Position numbers and translations under genes: made by a program. A stretch of 64,000 nt of DNA from Pontibacter arcticus (GTDB lineage Bacteria > Bacteroidota > Bacteroidia > Cytophagales > Hymenobacteraceae). Below are positions 28,546-37,467 of the stretch, in pieces (position 1 is the first letter of the stretch; the number at the start of each line of letters is the position of its first letter). The notes beneath the pieces are model-generated. The model searched no databases. It was not told the origin of the DNA and worked only from the letters and a program-made list of their open reading frames with translations. Where the stretch lies: assembly GCF_003284895.1 (NCBI RefSeq), contig NZ_QMDV01000002.1:558001-622000 (forward strand), read 5' to 3'.

Positions 28546-28994
28546 TTATCTAACTTATTCGTTCTAAAGTAAATCGCTGGAATATATACTTTTAGTAAGC
28601 ACATACTTTTAACAATTCCTTTCTTTGTAAATAGGATGTGCTTTAAAGTATAAAAAACCTTGTTTAATGTTCTTTTTCAAATCAGGATTAAAGTATAAAC
28701 CTCAATTAAGGTAATAATTTTTAGCTTTCTCTTTTCATATTTTCCAGTTCGCCTAATCTAAAGTATACCTTCTTTTATACTTTTGGGCACTTCTATCAGC
28801 TATCCCTGCTGCATTTATACTTTGGCAAGCAAGTATAAAATTCTCGCTCAAACCAACTTCCCGTAACAAAGTATAAATATTTAAGTAACTGATAAGCATA
28901 CTTTTATACTACGGCATACATATCAATTTTTGATTATACCTGTAGTTTCGCTTTTTTTGCATCTTGCTTACTTTTAACTTTTCAAACTCCTTTA
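28546..28994. promoter_or_regulatory. Noncoding 449-bp leader with six AAGTATAAA/TTTATACTT words
   Basis: No gene is seen. Exact copies lie at 28646-28654, 28691-28699, 28774-28782, 28814-28822, 28831-28839 and 28869-28877, with several near-matches. The pair at 28814-28839 forms an inverted repeat with an 8-nt loop. The region separates cheC from the polyamine operon and should hold the latter's promoter. Confidence 0.6.
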
Positions 28995-30290
28995 ATGAAC
29001 GCTTTAGGAAGACACATTCTAGTTGAATTTTACGAATGCTCGCCAGAGCTGATGAACGATGTTGTTCATATAGAAAACAGTATGGTGGCTGCAGCCGAAA
29101 CAGCTGGCGCCACTGTTATTAACAGTACCTTTCATCATTTTTCTCCTTATGGCGTATCAGGTGTCGTGGTTATCCAGGAAAGTCACCTGGCTATTCATAC
29201 CTGGCCGGAATACGGTTATGCTGCAGTAGACCTTTTTACCTGTGGCGATTCCGTTGATCCCTGGGTATCTTATACTTTCCTGAAAGAGGCTTTTGAAGCA
29301 GGACATGGCTCTTCGATGGAGCTGCGTCGTGGCCAGCTTAACCTGATGAAGCGCAACGACTTTAATTTGGAAGGTTTACGGGATGTATCTCCGAAACCAA
29401 ACGAGAAGATCGGGACTATCACACGCGATGTATGGTTCACGGAGCGCGACGAAAATATTGCCCTTTCTCTGAAACACACTGGCGATCAGCTTTATAAAAA
29501 AGAATCTCCATACCAGCGTGTAGAAGTAATTGAAACGCTGGCTTACGGCAACATGCTGACACTGGATGGCATGGTGATGTGCACCCAGAAAGACGAATAT
29601 GTGTACCACGAGATGATTACGCATATTCCGTTGTTCAGCAACCCGAAAACAAAACGTGCGCTTGTAATTGGTGGCGGAGATGGCGGAACGGTACGCGAGC
29701 TTTTACGCCACGAGCAACTGGAGGAAGTTACGTTGGTTGAAATAGATGAGCTTGTAATAGAAGCCTGCAAACTGCACTTACCAGAAACTGCTGTTGCTTT
29801 TGACAACCCACGCCTTAATTTACTTGTGGAAGACGGCATCAACTATATTAAAGCGTGTGAAGATGGCCGTTACGATCTGATCATTGTTGATTCTGCTGAT
29901 CCGGTTGGCCCAGGCGAAGGCTTGTTTACCGCTGAATTCTATAAAGAAGTATACCGTTGCCTTACTCCGGATGGCGTAATGGTAACGCAAAGCGAATCCC
30001 CGCGCTTCAACAGCGAAGTTTTTGTAGAGATTTACGATACTTATAAGCAGATATTCGGGTCAAATAAAGTGCATTGCTATTTAGCGGCTATCCCTACATA
30101 CCCGACCGGTACCTGGAGCTTCTCATTCTCCTCAAAAGGAGAGGCTCATCCGTTAAAGTTTGATCAGGAACGCGCCGCAGCTTTCTCGAAAGAGCAAGGC
30201 CTGAAATATTATAACGAAGAAATGCATACGGCAGCATTCGCGCTTCCGAACTTTGTAAAAGACCTCTTAAACGGTTCTTCCGAGCAATAA
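28995..30290 (+). CDS. speD-speE: SpeD-SpeE fusion: AdoMet decarboxylase + spermidine synthase
   Basis: A 431-residue bifunctional polyamine enzyme. Residues 1-120 are a class 1b AdoMet decarboxylase: the self-cleavage Glu62-Ser63 in VVIQES, His68 in HTWPE and Cys83 in LFTCGD match the pyruvoyl-enzyme residues of Thermotoga SpeD. Residues about 140-431 are spermidine synthase with [41 protein letters not shown] and QSESP. Cleavage would leave the pyruvoyl group at the N-terminus of the chain carrying the synthase. It would make decarboxylated AdoMet and use it with putrescine. speB follows by 10 bp. Confidence 0.93.
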   Translation: MNALGRHILVEFYECSPELMNDVVHIENSMVAAAETAGATVINSTFHHFSPYGVSGVVVIQESHLAIHTWPEYGYAAVDLFTCGDSVDPWVSYTFLKEAFEAGHGSSMELRRGQLNLMKRNDFNLEGLRDVSPKPNEKIGTITRDVWFTERDENIALSLKHTGDQLYKKESPYQRVEVIETLAYGNMLTLDGMVMCTQKDEYVYHEMITHIPLFSNPKTKRALVIGGGDGGTVRELLRHEQLEEVTLVEIDELVIEACKLHLPETAVAFDNPRLNLLVEDGINYIKACEDGRYDLIIVDSADPVGPGEGLFTAEFYKEVYRCLTPDGVMVTQSESPRFNSEVFVEIYDTYKQIFGSNKVHCYLAAIPTYPTGTWSFSFSSKGEAHPLKFDQERAAAFSKEQGLKYYNEEMHTAAFALPNFVKDLLNGSSEQ

Positions 30291-30300
30291 TAAGCAGCTT

Positions 30301-31365
30301 ATGAATTCAAAAGAACAGAAAATTGCCAGCTTCGACCCGAATGGCGTTGGCGATATAAACGGTGGTTTGTTTGGCCTGCCTTTCAACATCGAAGAATCTG
30401 AAGTTGTCTTGATTCCTGTGCCCTGGGAAGTAACTGTATCTTATAGTGCCGGTACGGCGCAAGGCCCTCAAGCTGTAAAAGAGGCATCCCCGCAACTCGA
30501 CTTGTTCGAGCCGGCCATTAAAGATGCCTGGAAACTGGGCATTGCCATGGAAGAAATTTCAGAAGAGTGGGCAGCTACCAGCGATGAACTGCGCCAGAAA
30601 GCAGAAGCTTATATTAACTGGCTGGAAGAAGGAAGCCCGGAAGCCGGACATGCTGAATTTGCTGATTTACCAACTGAGGTAACAGCAAAAGGACAGGAGC
30701 TGCTGCAGTGGCTGAAACAAAAAGCGTTAACCTACTTAGACCAGGGCAAAATGGTGGGCGTTTTAGGCGGCGACCATAGTACACCGCTTGGCCTGATGCA
30801 TGCACTTGCCGAGAAGCACGAAGAATTTGGTATACTCCAGGTGGATGCGCACGCCGATTTGCGGGATGCGTACGAAGGTTTTGAGTTCTCGCATGCTTCC
30901 ATTATGTTCAACGCGCTTAAATTGCCACAGGTAAAAAAACTGGTACAGGTTGGTATCCGTGATATTTGCCAGGCAGAAGCAGAGTTAGCAGATCAATCGA
31001 ATGGGCGTATTGCGATCTTCTACGATGCTGTGCTGAAAGAGAACATGTATGAAGGCGACTCCTGGAAAAAAGAATGCAAAAAGATCATCGCGCAGTTGCC
31101 TCAGAAAGTATACATCAGTTTTGATATTGATGGATTGGATCCGAAGCTTTGCCCGGGCACAGGAACACCGGTACCCGGCGGTCTTGAATTTGAGCAAGCT
31201 GTTTACCTGATCAAGCAGTTAGTTAAATCCGGGCACGAGATCATCGGTTTCGACCTTTGCGAAGTAGCTCCGGGCGATACCGAATGGAATGGTAACGTCG
31301 GGGCCAGGCTTTTATACAAGCTTTGCAACTGGATGGCTGTTTCTCAGAAAAAACTGGAAGTATAA
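30301..31365 (+). CDS. speB: Agmatinase (arginase/ureohydrolase family)
   Basis: A 354-residue Mn-dependent ureohydrolase. The metal-binding motifs are LGGDHSTPLG, VDAHADLRDAYEG and ISFDIDGLDP, followed by GTGTPVPGGL. It hydrolyses agmatine to putrescine and urea, supplying the acceptor for the SpeE half of the preceding fusion. An insertion between about residues 75 and 140 (Glu-rich) is longer than in E. coli SpeB and is typical of Bacteroidota enzymes. Arginase or formiminoglutamase activity is possible, but the gene context favours agmatinase. No arginine decarboxylase gene is in the window. Confidence 0.88.
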   Translation: MNSKEQKIASFDPNGVGDINGGLFGLPFNIEESEVVLIPVPWEVTVSYSAGTAQGPQAVKEASPQLDLFEPAIKDAWKLGIAMEEISEEWAATSDELRQKAEAYINWLEEGSPEAGHAEFADLPTEVTAKGQELLQWLKQKALTYLDQGKMVGVLGGDHSTPLGLMHALAEKHEEFGILQVDAHADLRDAYEGFEFSHASIMFNALKLPQVKKLVQVGIRDICQAEAELADQSNGRIAIFYDAVLKENMYEGDSWKKECKKIIAQLPQKVYISFDIDGLDPKLCPGTGTPVPGGLEFEQAVYLIKQLVKSGHEIIGFDLCEVAPGDTEWNGNVGARLLYKLCNWMAVSQKKLEV

Positions 31366-31401
31366 ATCCACTAAATCTAACTTTATACTTTACTCACAGC
31401 C

Positions 31402-31740
31402 ATGAAAGGATTTTTTATTAAAGTGATCTTAACAGGTGTTGCTGTTATTATTGCGACGTACCTGTTGCCGGGCGTAACAATAACCGGTAGCTTTTTCACA
31501 GCTTTTATCTTTGCCTTTGTGCTTGCGCTGCTAAACACATTTGTAAAGCCGGTCCTTACTTTTTTAACCATACCCATTACAATCCTCACTCTTGGGATTT
31601 TCCTGATCATTATTAATGTAGGGATGGTGTTGTTAGCAGATTACCTGGTTTCCGGTATCGATATAGCTGGTTTTTTTGCTGCATTGATCTTTGCCATCGT
31701 GATCGCCATCCTGACCTGGATTTTAGATCTCATTTTTTAA
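31402..31740 (+). CDS. Four-helix membrane protein of the 'phage holin family' (PF04020-like)
   Basis: A 112-residue very hydrophobic protein with four predicted transmembrane helices, beginning MKGFFIKVILTGVAVIIATYLLPG and containing NTFVKPVLTFLTIPITILTLG, the signature of the YvlD/holin-IV group. Despite the database name, these are chromosomal membrane proteins of unknown role; nothing else here is phage-like. A TTTATACTT word lies about 20 bp upstream. Confidence 0.82.
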   Translation: MKGFFIKVILTGVAVIIATYLLPGVTITGSFFTAFIFAFVLALLNTFVKPVLTFLTIPITILTLGIFLIIINVGMVLLADYLVSGIDIAGFFAALIFAIVIAILTWILDLIF

Positions 31741-31754
31741 AGTATTCAAATCAT

Positions 31755-31796
31755 AAAAAAGGCCAGCCTGGAAGTACAACCAGGCTGGCCTTTTTT
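31755..31796. terminator. Bidirectional intrinsic terminator, 16-bp perfect stem
   Basis: Arms 31755-31770 and 31781-31796 with a 10-nt loop and A/T tracts, between the convergent holin-family gene and the Cys-rich copper-binding gene. Confidence 0.93.
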
Positions 31797-31817
31797 GTAA
31801 AGTATAAATTTAACTGC

Positions 31818-32150
31818 TTATTTATTCATCCAAGCTTCACAGGCATCCGCGCATTCTTTGCAGATGTCTGCACAATGTTGGCAATGTTCATCATCGTGCT
31901 TGCGGCACTCCGCCTCGCAGGCTCTGCAAATCTCGATACATTCCTTCATTACATGTTTGGCATGTTCCGAATTTCTGGCGACGAATCTGGCTGTTAACAT
32001 ACAGATGTCGGCACAATCGCGGTCCAGCATAATGCAGCGCACCATCATTTTTACGTCGTCTTCCTGGAGGCACATGGTTGCACAGGTTTCGCAGGCGGCA
32101 ATACATTTAATTAATACATGTTCAAGTTCGTTTGTTCGCTCTGATTTCAT
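31818..32150 (-). CDS. Cys-rich four-helix-bundle copper-binding protein (Csp-like)
   Basis: A 110-residue cytoplasmic protein with 16 cysteines, most in CxxC or CxxxC spacing along predicted helices (KCIAACETCATMC, KECIEICRACEAEC, HCQHCADICKECADAC). This matches the DUF326/Csp copper-storage family, where Cys-lined bundles hold many Cu(I) ions. There is no signal peptide, so it is like cytosolic Csp3. It is monocistronic and shares a terminator with the holin-family gene. Copper binding is inferred from the family. Confidence 0.88.
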   Translation of the reverse strand: MKSERTNELEHVLIKCIAACETCATMCLQEDDVKMMVRCIMLDRDCADICMLTARFVARNSEHAKHVMKECIEICRACEAECRKHDDEHCQHCADICKECADACEAWMNK

Positions 32151-32321
32151 AGTTCTTAGTTTTAGTTATGCGTGTATATAAGTACGCCACTGGTAGTATC
32201 AGGTTATTTTATACTTTGCTAAATGCTGATAACCATACTTCTTGCTGACTTTTATTTTATCTTTGCAAGACGGTACCATATTGAAAAATAAGGTGTACTT
32301 TTTAAAACAGTAGCGGGTAAG

Positions 32322-34457
32322 ATGGAAATCAGAGAGGCAAGAGAGGCATTAAAATTATACTTCGGTTATGACCAGTTCCGGCCCATGCAGGAGCAGATCA
32401 TTTCAGAAGTATTACAGAAAAACGATGTAGTAGTTTTAATGCCAACCGGAGGCGGTAAGTCCATTTGTTTTCAGGTGCCAGCCGTTGTTATGCCAGGTGT
32501 CTGCGTAGTTATTTCGCCGCTCATTGCTTTGATGAAAGACCAGGTTGATGCGTTGTTGGAAAACGGCGTGCCTGCTGCCTATATGAACAGTTCGCTTACC
32601 GCCGAACAACAGTATACAATCGAAAACCAGTGCCTGGCAAATCAACTGAAGCTACTTTACGTTTCTCCTGAAAAGCTTTTATCCGCTGGTTTTTTATCGT
32701 TTCTTAAAAGGCTGAATATTTCTTTATTTGCCATTGATGAAGCGCATTGCATCTCCGCCTGGGGACATGATTTCCGGCCGGAGTATACCCAGTTAAAAGC
32801 TCTGAAACAGCAGTTCCCGCAGGTGCCGGTTATTGCCTTAACCGCAACAGCTGACAGGTTAACGAAGAAAGATATTCAGGAGCAACTGTATCTTCGCAAT
32901 CCAAAAGTCTTTATTTCCTCCTTCGACAGGCCCAACATCAACCTGACCGTAAAACCGGGCCGGGATCGTTTTAATAAAATAACAGAGTTCCTGGAGCGCC
33001 ACCGTGGCCAACCCGGCATTATCTATTGCCTCAGCCGGAAGGCCACAGAAGCGATGGCATCCAAACTGAAAGCCAACGGTTTTAAAGCTACTTTCTACCA
33101 CGCCGGTATGCCAGCGCCTCAACGTGCCAAAGCGCAGGAAGAATTTTTGCGGGATAATGTGCAGGTAGTTTGTGCAACAATTGCCTTCGGAATGGGCATT
33201 GATAAATCTAATGTGCGCTGGGTGATCCATTATAATCTCCCTAAAAACATTGAAAGTTATTATCAGGAAATTGGTCGAGCGGGTCGTGATGGTGCCGTGG
33301 CAGACGCCTTGCTTTTTTATAGTTATGCGGATGTGATGAACATGCGCAGTATGCTAACCGAAAACGAAACCAAAAAAGAGCAGACGGAACTGCAGTTGGT
33401 AAAACTGGAGCGCATGCAGCAATTTGCTGAGGCTGCTGCCTGCCGTAGGCGTATACTGCTGCAGTATTTCGGTGAGAGTATGGAGCAAGATTGTGGTAAC
33501 TGTGATATCTGCCGAAACCCGCCAACTACATTCGATGGCACCCTGATCGTACAGAAAGCGCTTTCGGCCATTGCCCGTACCCAGGAACAGGTAAATATGG
33601 GATTGCTGGTAGATGTTTTGCGTGGTTCCAGAAACTCACAGGTACTGGAAGCAGGCTACGACAAAATAAAGACCTACGGTGCCGGCCGCGATACCAGTGT
33701 GATGGATTGGCAGCGGTACTTGCACCAGATGCTTAATTCAGGATTGGTGGAGTTGGCTTATGATCAGAATTATACTTTAAAACTGACCGAACACAGCCGC
33801 AAGGTTCTTTTCGAGAATCAGAAAGTGGAACTGGTTAAGTTTGAAGAATCCAAAGCACAGGAGACTGAAGTTGTTAAAGCGCGCCCTAAACGCGAGTTGG
33901 TAAAAGATGCCTTGTTTGAGCGCCTGCGTGTACTGCGAAAATCGATTGCAGATGCGCATAATGTGCCACCTTACGTTGTTTTTACCGACAGCACGTTACA
34001 GGAAATGGCTGCCGAAAAACCCACGAACCGGATTGCCATGCTGGCCATTTCAGGCGTTGGTTCTCAGAAGTATGAACGTTACGGCCATGATTTCATCACC
34101 GAGATCATGAATTTCATGACAGAGGAACAGAGCAAAGGCACCAAATTGAAAGGCGCTACACATCTGGTTACGTTGGAAGCACTTCAGAAAGGCTTATCGC
34201 CTGACGAAATAGCTATGCAGCGTAATTTAAATCCGGTTACGGTTTACTCGCACATGGCTACGCTGTATGAACAGGGGTATGCTATTGATATCAGTAAATA
34301 CGTTACAAAGGACGAGTATACCATTATTGCCAAAGCAATAGAAAAGCTCGGAACAGAATCTAAACTGAAAGACCTGTTTGAGCTGCTCGGCGAAAAGTAT
34401 GAATACTTTAAAATCAGGTTGTCGGTAGCTATCTACAAGAAGCGATCAAACTGGTAA
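32322..34457 (+). CDS. recQ: ATP-dependent DNA helicase RecQ
   Basis: A 711-residue 3'-5' helicase. Motif 0 and I: RPMQEQII and PTGGGKSICFQVP; motif II DEAHCISAWGHDFRPEY; motif V/VI CATIAFGMGIDKSNVRWVIHYNLPKNIESYYQEIGRAGRDG. The RecQ zinc site is CRRRILLQYFGE with QDCGNCDIC. Then winged helix (HQMLNSGLVEL), HRDC (VLRKSIADAHNVPPYVVFTD) and a C-terminal HTH-type domain (LEALQKGLSPDEIA) often seen in Bacteroidota RecQ. It acts in recombination and fork repair. Single gene with its own terminator. Confidence 0.95.
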   Translation: MEIREAREALKLYFGYDQFRPMQEQIISEVLQKNDVVVLMPTGGGKSICFQVPAVVMPGVCVVISPLIALMKDQVDALLENGVPAAYMNSSLTAEQQYTIENQCLANQLKLLYVSPEKLLSAGFLSFLKRLNISLFAIDEAHCISAWGHDFRPEYTQLKALKQQFPQVPVIALTATADRLTKKDIQEQLYLRNPKVFISSFDRPNINLTVKPGRDRFNKITEFLERHRGQPGIIYCLSRKATEAMASKLKANGFKATFYHAGMPAPQRAKAQEEFLRDNVQVVCATIAFGMGIDKSNVRWVIHYNLPKNIESYYQEIGRAGRDGAVADALLFYSYADVMNMRSMLTENETKKEQTELQLVKLERMQQFAEAAACRRRILLQYFGESMEQDCGNCDICRNPPTTFDGTLIVQKALSAIARTQEQVNMGLLVDVLRGSRNSQVLEAGYDKIKTYGAGRDTSVMDWQRYLHQMLNSGLVELAYDQNYTLKLTEHSRKVLFENQKVELVKFEESKAQETEVVKARPKRELVKDALFERLRVLRKSIADAHNVPPYVVFTDSTLQEMAAEKPTNRIAMLAISGVGSQKYERYGHDFITEIMNFMTEEQSKGTKLKGATHLVTLEALQKGLSPDEIAMQRNLNPVTVYSHMATLYEQGYAIDISKYVTKDEYTIIAKAIEKLGTESKLKDLFELLGEKYEYFKIRLSVAIYKKRSNW

Positions 34458-34476
34458 ACGAAATCACAAAACACTT

Positions 34477-34521
34477 AAAAGCAAAACGAGCTGTCAGAAT
34501 CTGGCAGCTCGTTTTGCTTTT
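34477..34521. terminator. Bidirectional intrinsic terminator, 17-bp stem
   Basis: Arms 34477-34493 and 34505-34521 pair perfectly, with a further CAG/CTG pair in the loop. It lies between the convergent recQ and S8 protease genes. Confidence 0.92.
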
Positions 34522-34536
34522 TTAAAGTATAAATTA

Positions 34537-36000
34537 TTATTCCATACTTGCCAACGGATCAGGTTTTGAATCTTTATCATCCGAAACGGTTCCTCTGGAA
34601 AAGACTTTTCCGCGCACTAAAAGTATACCGGCAACGTGCGGAGCTGCATAGGATGTACCTGTATGGCCATGCCCAATACCGCCACCTTTGGTGGTAGAAG
34701 TTAGGCCAACGCCTGGCGCAGCAAAATCCACGGCGAGGCCGTAGCTGGAGCTTACCCAAAGTTTATCGTATTTATCACTTGCCGACACAGTATAAACGCC
34801 ATCCGCATCCACACGGGCCGGCGAAGAATCTATACAATCGACAGGTGCGTTACCGGCTGCTATCGAAAATAAAATTCCTTTGGCAGCTGCAGTTGTTACA
34901 GCATTATCAAGTGACAAAGAAATACCACTTCCCAGACTCATATTAACAACGTCCCCTGGAGCTGCATTTTTGATCACATGGTTAACTGCCTGCAACGCTC
35001 TGGACAACGATCCCTTACCTGCATTATCGAAAACACGCAGAGCCACAACTGTCGCACCCGAAGCAACTCCTAAAACACCGGAACCGTTATTTTTTGCGGC
35101 AACTATCCCAGCCACAATTGTACCATGTCCGAAACCATCTTCTACTGAATAAACACCATAAATAAAGGATTTGCTCCTGGCAAGATCAATGTTAAGGTCA
35201 GGATGATCGGTATCTATACCTGAATCAATAATCCAGACTGTTTTGCCGGTTCCATCGCCATAGCCCGTCCTGTCTATGTTCCAACTAATTAACTCGCCTT
35301 CCAGTGGTATAACTTTGGCATAAGCCGGTACCGGATTCACTATTGGCTCCGGCTCGGGCGTTGGAGCTGGGGCTGGCGTAGGTTCCGGTTCTGGGGCTGG
35401 CGTAGGTGCAGGTGCAGGCTCCGGAATTGGTTCCGGTTCTGGGGCAGGAGCAGGTTCGGTAGGAACAGGAGCAGGGGCAGGATTTGTTTCTACAAGCGCG
35501 GGTGAAGGAGCAGTCTCACTGGGAGGAGAAGGAGCAGGCGTTGGCAAGCTTTTTCGTTCCCATACCTTCGTAATCCTGTCCGGTATTAGATTAATGGTTC
35601 TATCTTTCTCAACATACGCCACATTAGGGTCGCGCTGAAGCCTTTTTACCTGAGCATCAGATAACTTAGCAGCAAATCCGTTAACATGGCCATCCAGTTC
35701 TTGTAGCACATCCGACTTTGAAATACCAACGTTGGTTAAAAGCTGTTGTCTTTTCTGGGTTACTGCTTTATAAGTTGCATTAGTTAAATTACCTGTGGCG
35801 CTAGCTTTTAAAGCAGCATCAGATTTTAGAATAACTATGAACTGTCCTGGTATAACCTGGCCGTTCTCCATATCGACATGAAGTTGCTGCTGTGCATTAT
35901 GCTCTTCAAAAATATCTTCCTGCTGGCAACCGGAAGCTACTAATGCTGCTAAAATGAGGATTGAAGAAACAGTAAGCTTTGGCGTAAAAGTAAATTTCAT
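34537..36000 (-). CDS. Subtilisin-like S8 serine protease lipoprotein with Pro-rich linker
   Basis: A 487-residue lipoprotein. The lipobox is VASGC (Cys near 25). An I9-type inhibitor prodomain follows (GQFIVILKSDAALKA to VAYVEKDRTI). Then comes an unusual Pro/Ala/Glu linker (about 165-230) of PAPAPEPE repeats. The S8 domain has the triad Asp in WIIDSGIDTDHPD, His in GHGTIVAGI and Ser in GTSYAAPHVAG. It is likely an outer-surface or periplasmic protease activated by prodomain removal, with the linker acting as a spacer. Convergent with recQ. The 506 bp upstream are AT-rich and gene-free. Confidence 0.92.
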   Translation of the reverse strand: MKFTFTPKLTVSSILILAALVASGCQQEDIFEEHNAQQQLHVDMENGQVIPGQFIVILKSDAALKASATGNLTNATYKAVTQKRQQLLTNVGISKSDVLQELDGHVNGFAAKLSDAQVKRLQRDPNVAYVEKDRTINLIPDRITKVWERKSLPTPAPSPPSETAPSPALVETNPAPAPVPTEPAPAPEPEPIPEPAPAPTPAPEPEPTPAPAPTPEPEPIVNPVPAYAKVIPLEGELISWNIDRTGYGDGTGKTVWIIDSGIDTDHPDLNIDLARSKSFIYGVYSVEDGFGHGTIVAGIVAAKNNGSGVLGVASGATVVALRVFDNAGKGSLSRALQAVNHVIKNAAPGDVVNMSLGSGISLSLDNAVTTAAAKGILFSIAAGNAPVDCIDSSPARVDADGVYTVSASDKYDKLWVSSSYGLAVDFAAPGVGLTSTTKGGGIGHGHTGTSYAAPHVAGILLVRGKVFSRGTVSDDKDSKPDPLASME

Positions 36001-36506
36001 AGAAAAGGGGCAAAAAGGCGAAAAGTTAAAATTGTTCTATAAAGCTATTTTTAATTTCGATGTAACCTTGTTAATATTCTATAAGTTCAAAATAACTTAG
36101 TAATATTTTATTTCATTAAGTTAGATCCAATAACAAAAAAAATTAATATTTTTTAAAGTTTGATAAGGTTAAACCTATGTAATTGGCTTATAATTAATAT
36201 TTTATTGTAATGGATATACTTTAAAATGAATGTACTCGCCTCAATTCATATTTTCAAATATACAGATCAGGTAAAATAAGTACAAATTTAATGATATTGA
36301 TATAAAATGCTTTAATAGAACATTATAAAGTATTTTCTTGATTATAATATATACATAATTCTATATTTAAGCCAAAAACTAAGATGTTATGCATTTAGAA
36401 AAATAAATGCTAATTAAATTAGTTATTATAAAATATTTTAGTAATTTTACAAGGCAGAATATTTGAATTCTGAAGGTTAATTCATACTTCATTAAAAAGT
36501 ATAGCA
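36001..36506. other. Very AT-rich 506-bp gap between divergent genes
   Basis: This holds the promoters of the S8 protease (minus) and the XRE/S24 regulator (plus). It is markedly more AT-rich than the rest of the window, with many A- and T-runs and ATATTTTA-like tracts. Notably it lacks the exact AAGTATAAA word, though TATACTTTAAAA occurs near 36215. I see no ORF, RNA or clear operator. Confidence 0.5.
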
Positions 36507-37289
36507 GTGCAGACAGTAACATCTAATCTTAGGTATTTGCGCAAAAGCGCGGGCTTTACACAAGCACAGCTTGCTGAGAAGCTCGAAATAAAACGCTCAC
36601 TAATTGGTGCATATGAGGAGGGAAGGGCAGAACCTAAACTTAGTACACTTATCAATATTGCCCAATTGTTTAATATCACACTTGATAGCCTTATTACCAA
36701 CGACCTGACTACCGGCATACCGGCTGTTTCGGAAAATAACGGTGGGGCAACTTCCGGTAAATTGCGGGTACTGGCCATTACAGTGGATGAGGATCAGCGC
36801 GAAAATATAGAACTGGTGCCTTACAAAGCCAGTGCCGGATACTTAAATGGCTATGCCGACCGTGAATTTATAGAGGAGCTGCCGCGCTTCAGGTTGCCGA
36901 TGTTAGGTAATACCGGAACGTTTCGTGCCTTTGAGATAAGTGGTGACTCTATGTTGCCGATCGCATCCGGAACCGTCATTGTAGGCCGGTACATTGAAGA
37001 CTGGAACACCATTAAAGACGGTACGCCCTGTATTATCGTAAGTCAGAAAGAAGGGGTGGTTTTCAAGCGGATTTATAACAAACTGCAACAGCCTTCAACA
37101 CTTCGCCTGCATTCTGATAACCCGGTTTACTCACCTTATGAACTCCATATGGAGGATATTCTGGAGATATGGGAAGCGAAGTCTTACATCAGTTCAACTT
37201 TCCCGATTGCTGATCTATCACTTGATAAGTTATCATCTATCGTTTTGGATCTGCAAAAACAGATGCAGACCTTAAAAAAAGCAGAGTAA
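36507..37289 (+). CDS. XRE-family regulator with S24/LexA-like C-terminal domain
   Basis: A 260-residue regulator. The N-terminal HTH is NLRYLRKSAGFTQAQLAEKLEIKRSLIGAYEEGRAEP in outline (residues 7-43). A linker leads to an S24 peptidase-like domain with the Ser in ISGDSMLPIASG and Lys in GVVFKRIYN. The pair is the self-cleavage dyad of LexA/CI repressors, though the Ala-Gly cleavage site is not obvious. It begins at GTG 36507. It is like phage CI but no phage gene is nearby; it resembles chromosomal regulators found widely in Bacteroidota. Targets are unknown. Confidence 0.85.
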   Translation: MQTVTSNLRYLRKSAGFTQAQLAEKLEIKRSLIGAYEEGRAEPKLSTLINIAQLFNITLDSLITNDLTTGIPAVSENNGGATSGKLRVLAITVDEDQRENIELVPYKASAGYLNGYADREFIEELPRFRLPMLGNTGTFRAFEISGDSMLPIASGTVIVGRYIEDWNTIKDGTPCIIVSQKEGVVFKRIYNKLQQPSTLRLHSDNPVYSPYELHMEDILEIWEAKSYISSTFPIADLSLDKLSSIVLDLQKQMQTLKKAE

Positions 37290-37309
37290 TTATACTTTTA
37301 GTTCGCAGT

Positions 37310-37346
37310 AAAAGCCCTGATTCATACTTTGGATCAGGGCTTTTTT
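37310..37346 (+). terminator. Intrinsic terminator after the XRE/S24 gene
   Basis: Arms 37310-37321 and 37333-37344 (AAAAGCCCTGAT against ATCAGGGCTTTT), followed by a T-run. Confidence 0.88.
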
Positions 37347-37467
37347 GTTCTTTTTGATCTATAAGAAATCTCCTTTATTAACAAGATGCCGGATTATGCG
37401 TAAAGTCAGCATACAGTATTATTTTTATACTATACCTTAATAAACCCTCGTAACAAGACCCAACGCT

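Noticed and set aside
28546..28994. TATACTT words as simple -7 promoter boxes
   Set aside because: The same word in both orientations is as common inside genes as between them, and many copies lack the TTTG end of the Bacteroidota -7 element.
31402..31740. Holin gene as evidence of a prophage
   Set aside because: The PF04020 group is a chromosomal membrane family with a misleading name; no phage structural gene, integrase or att site is nearby.
36507..37289. CI-like repressor as evidence of a prophage
   Set aside because: XRE/S24 regulators are common on Bacteroidota chromosomes, and the neighbours are ordinary genes.
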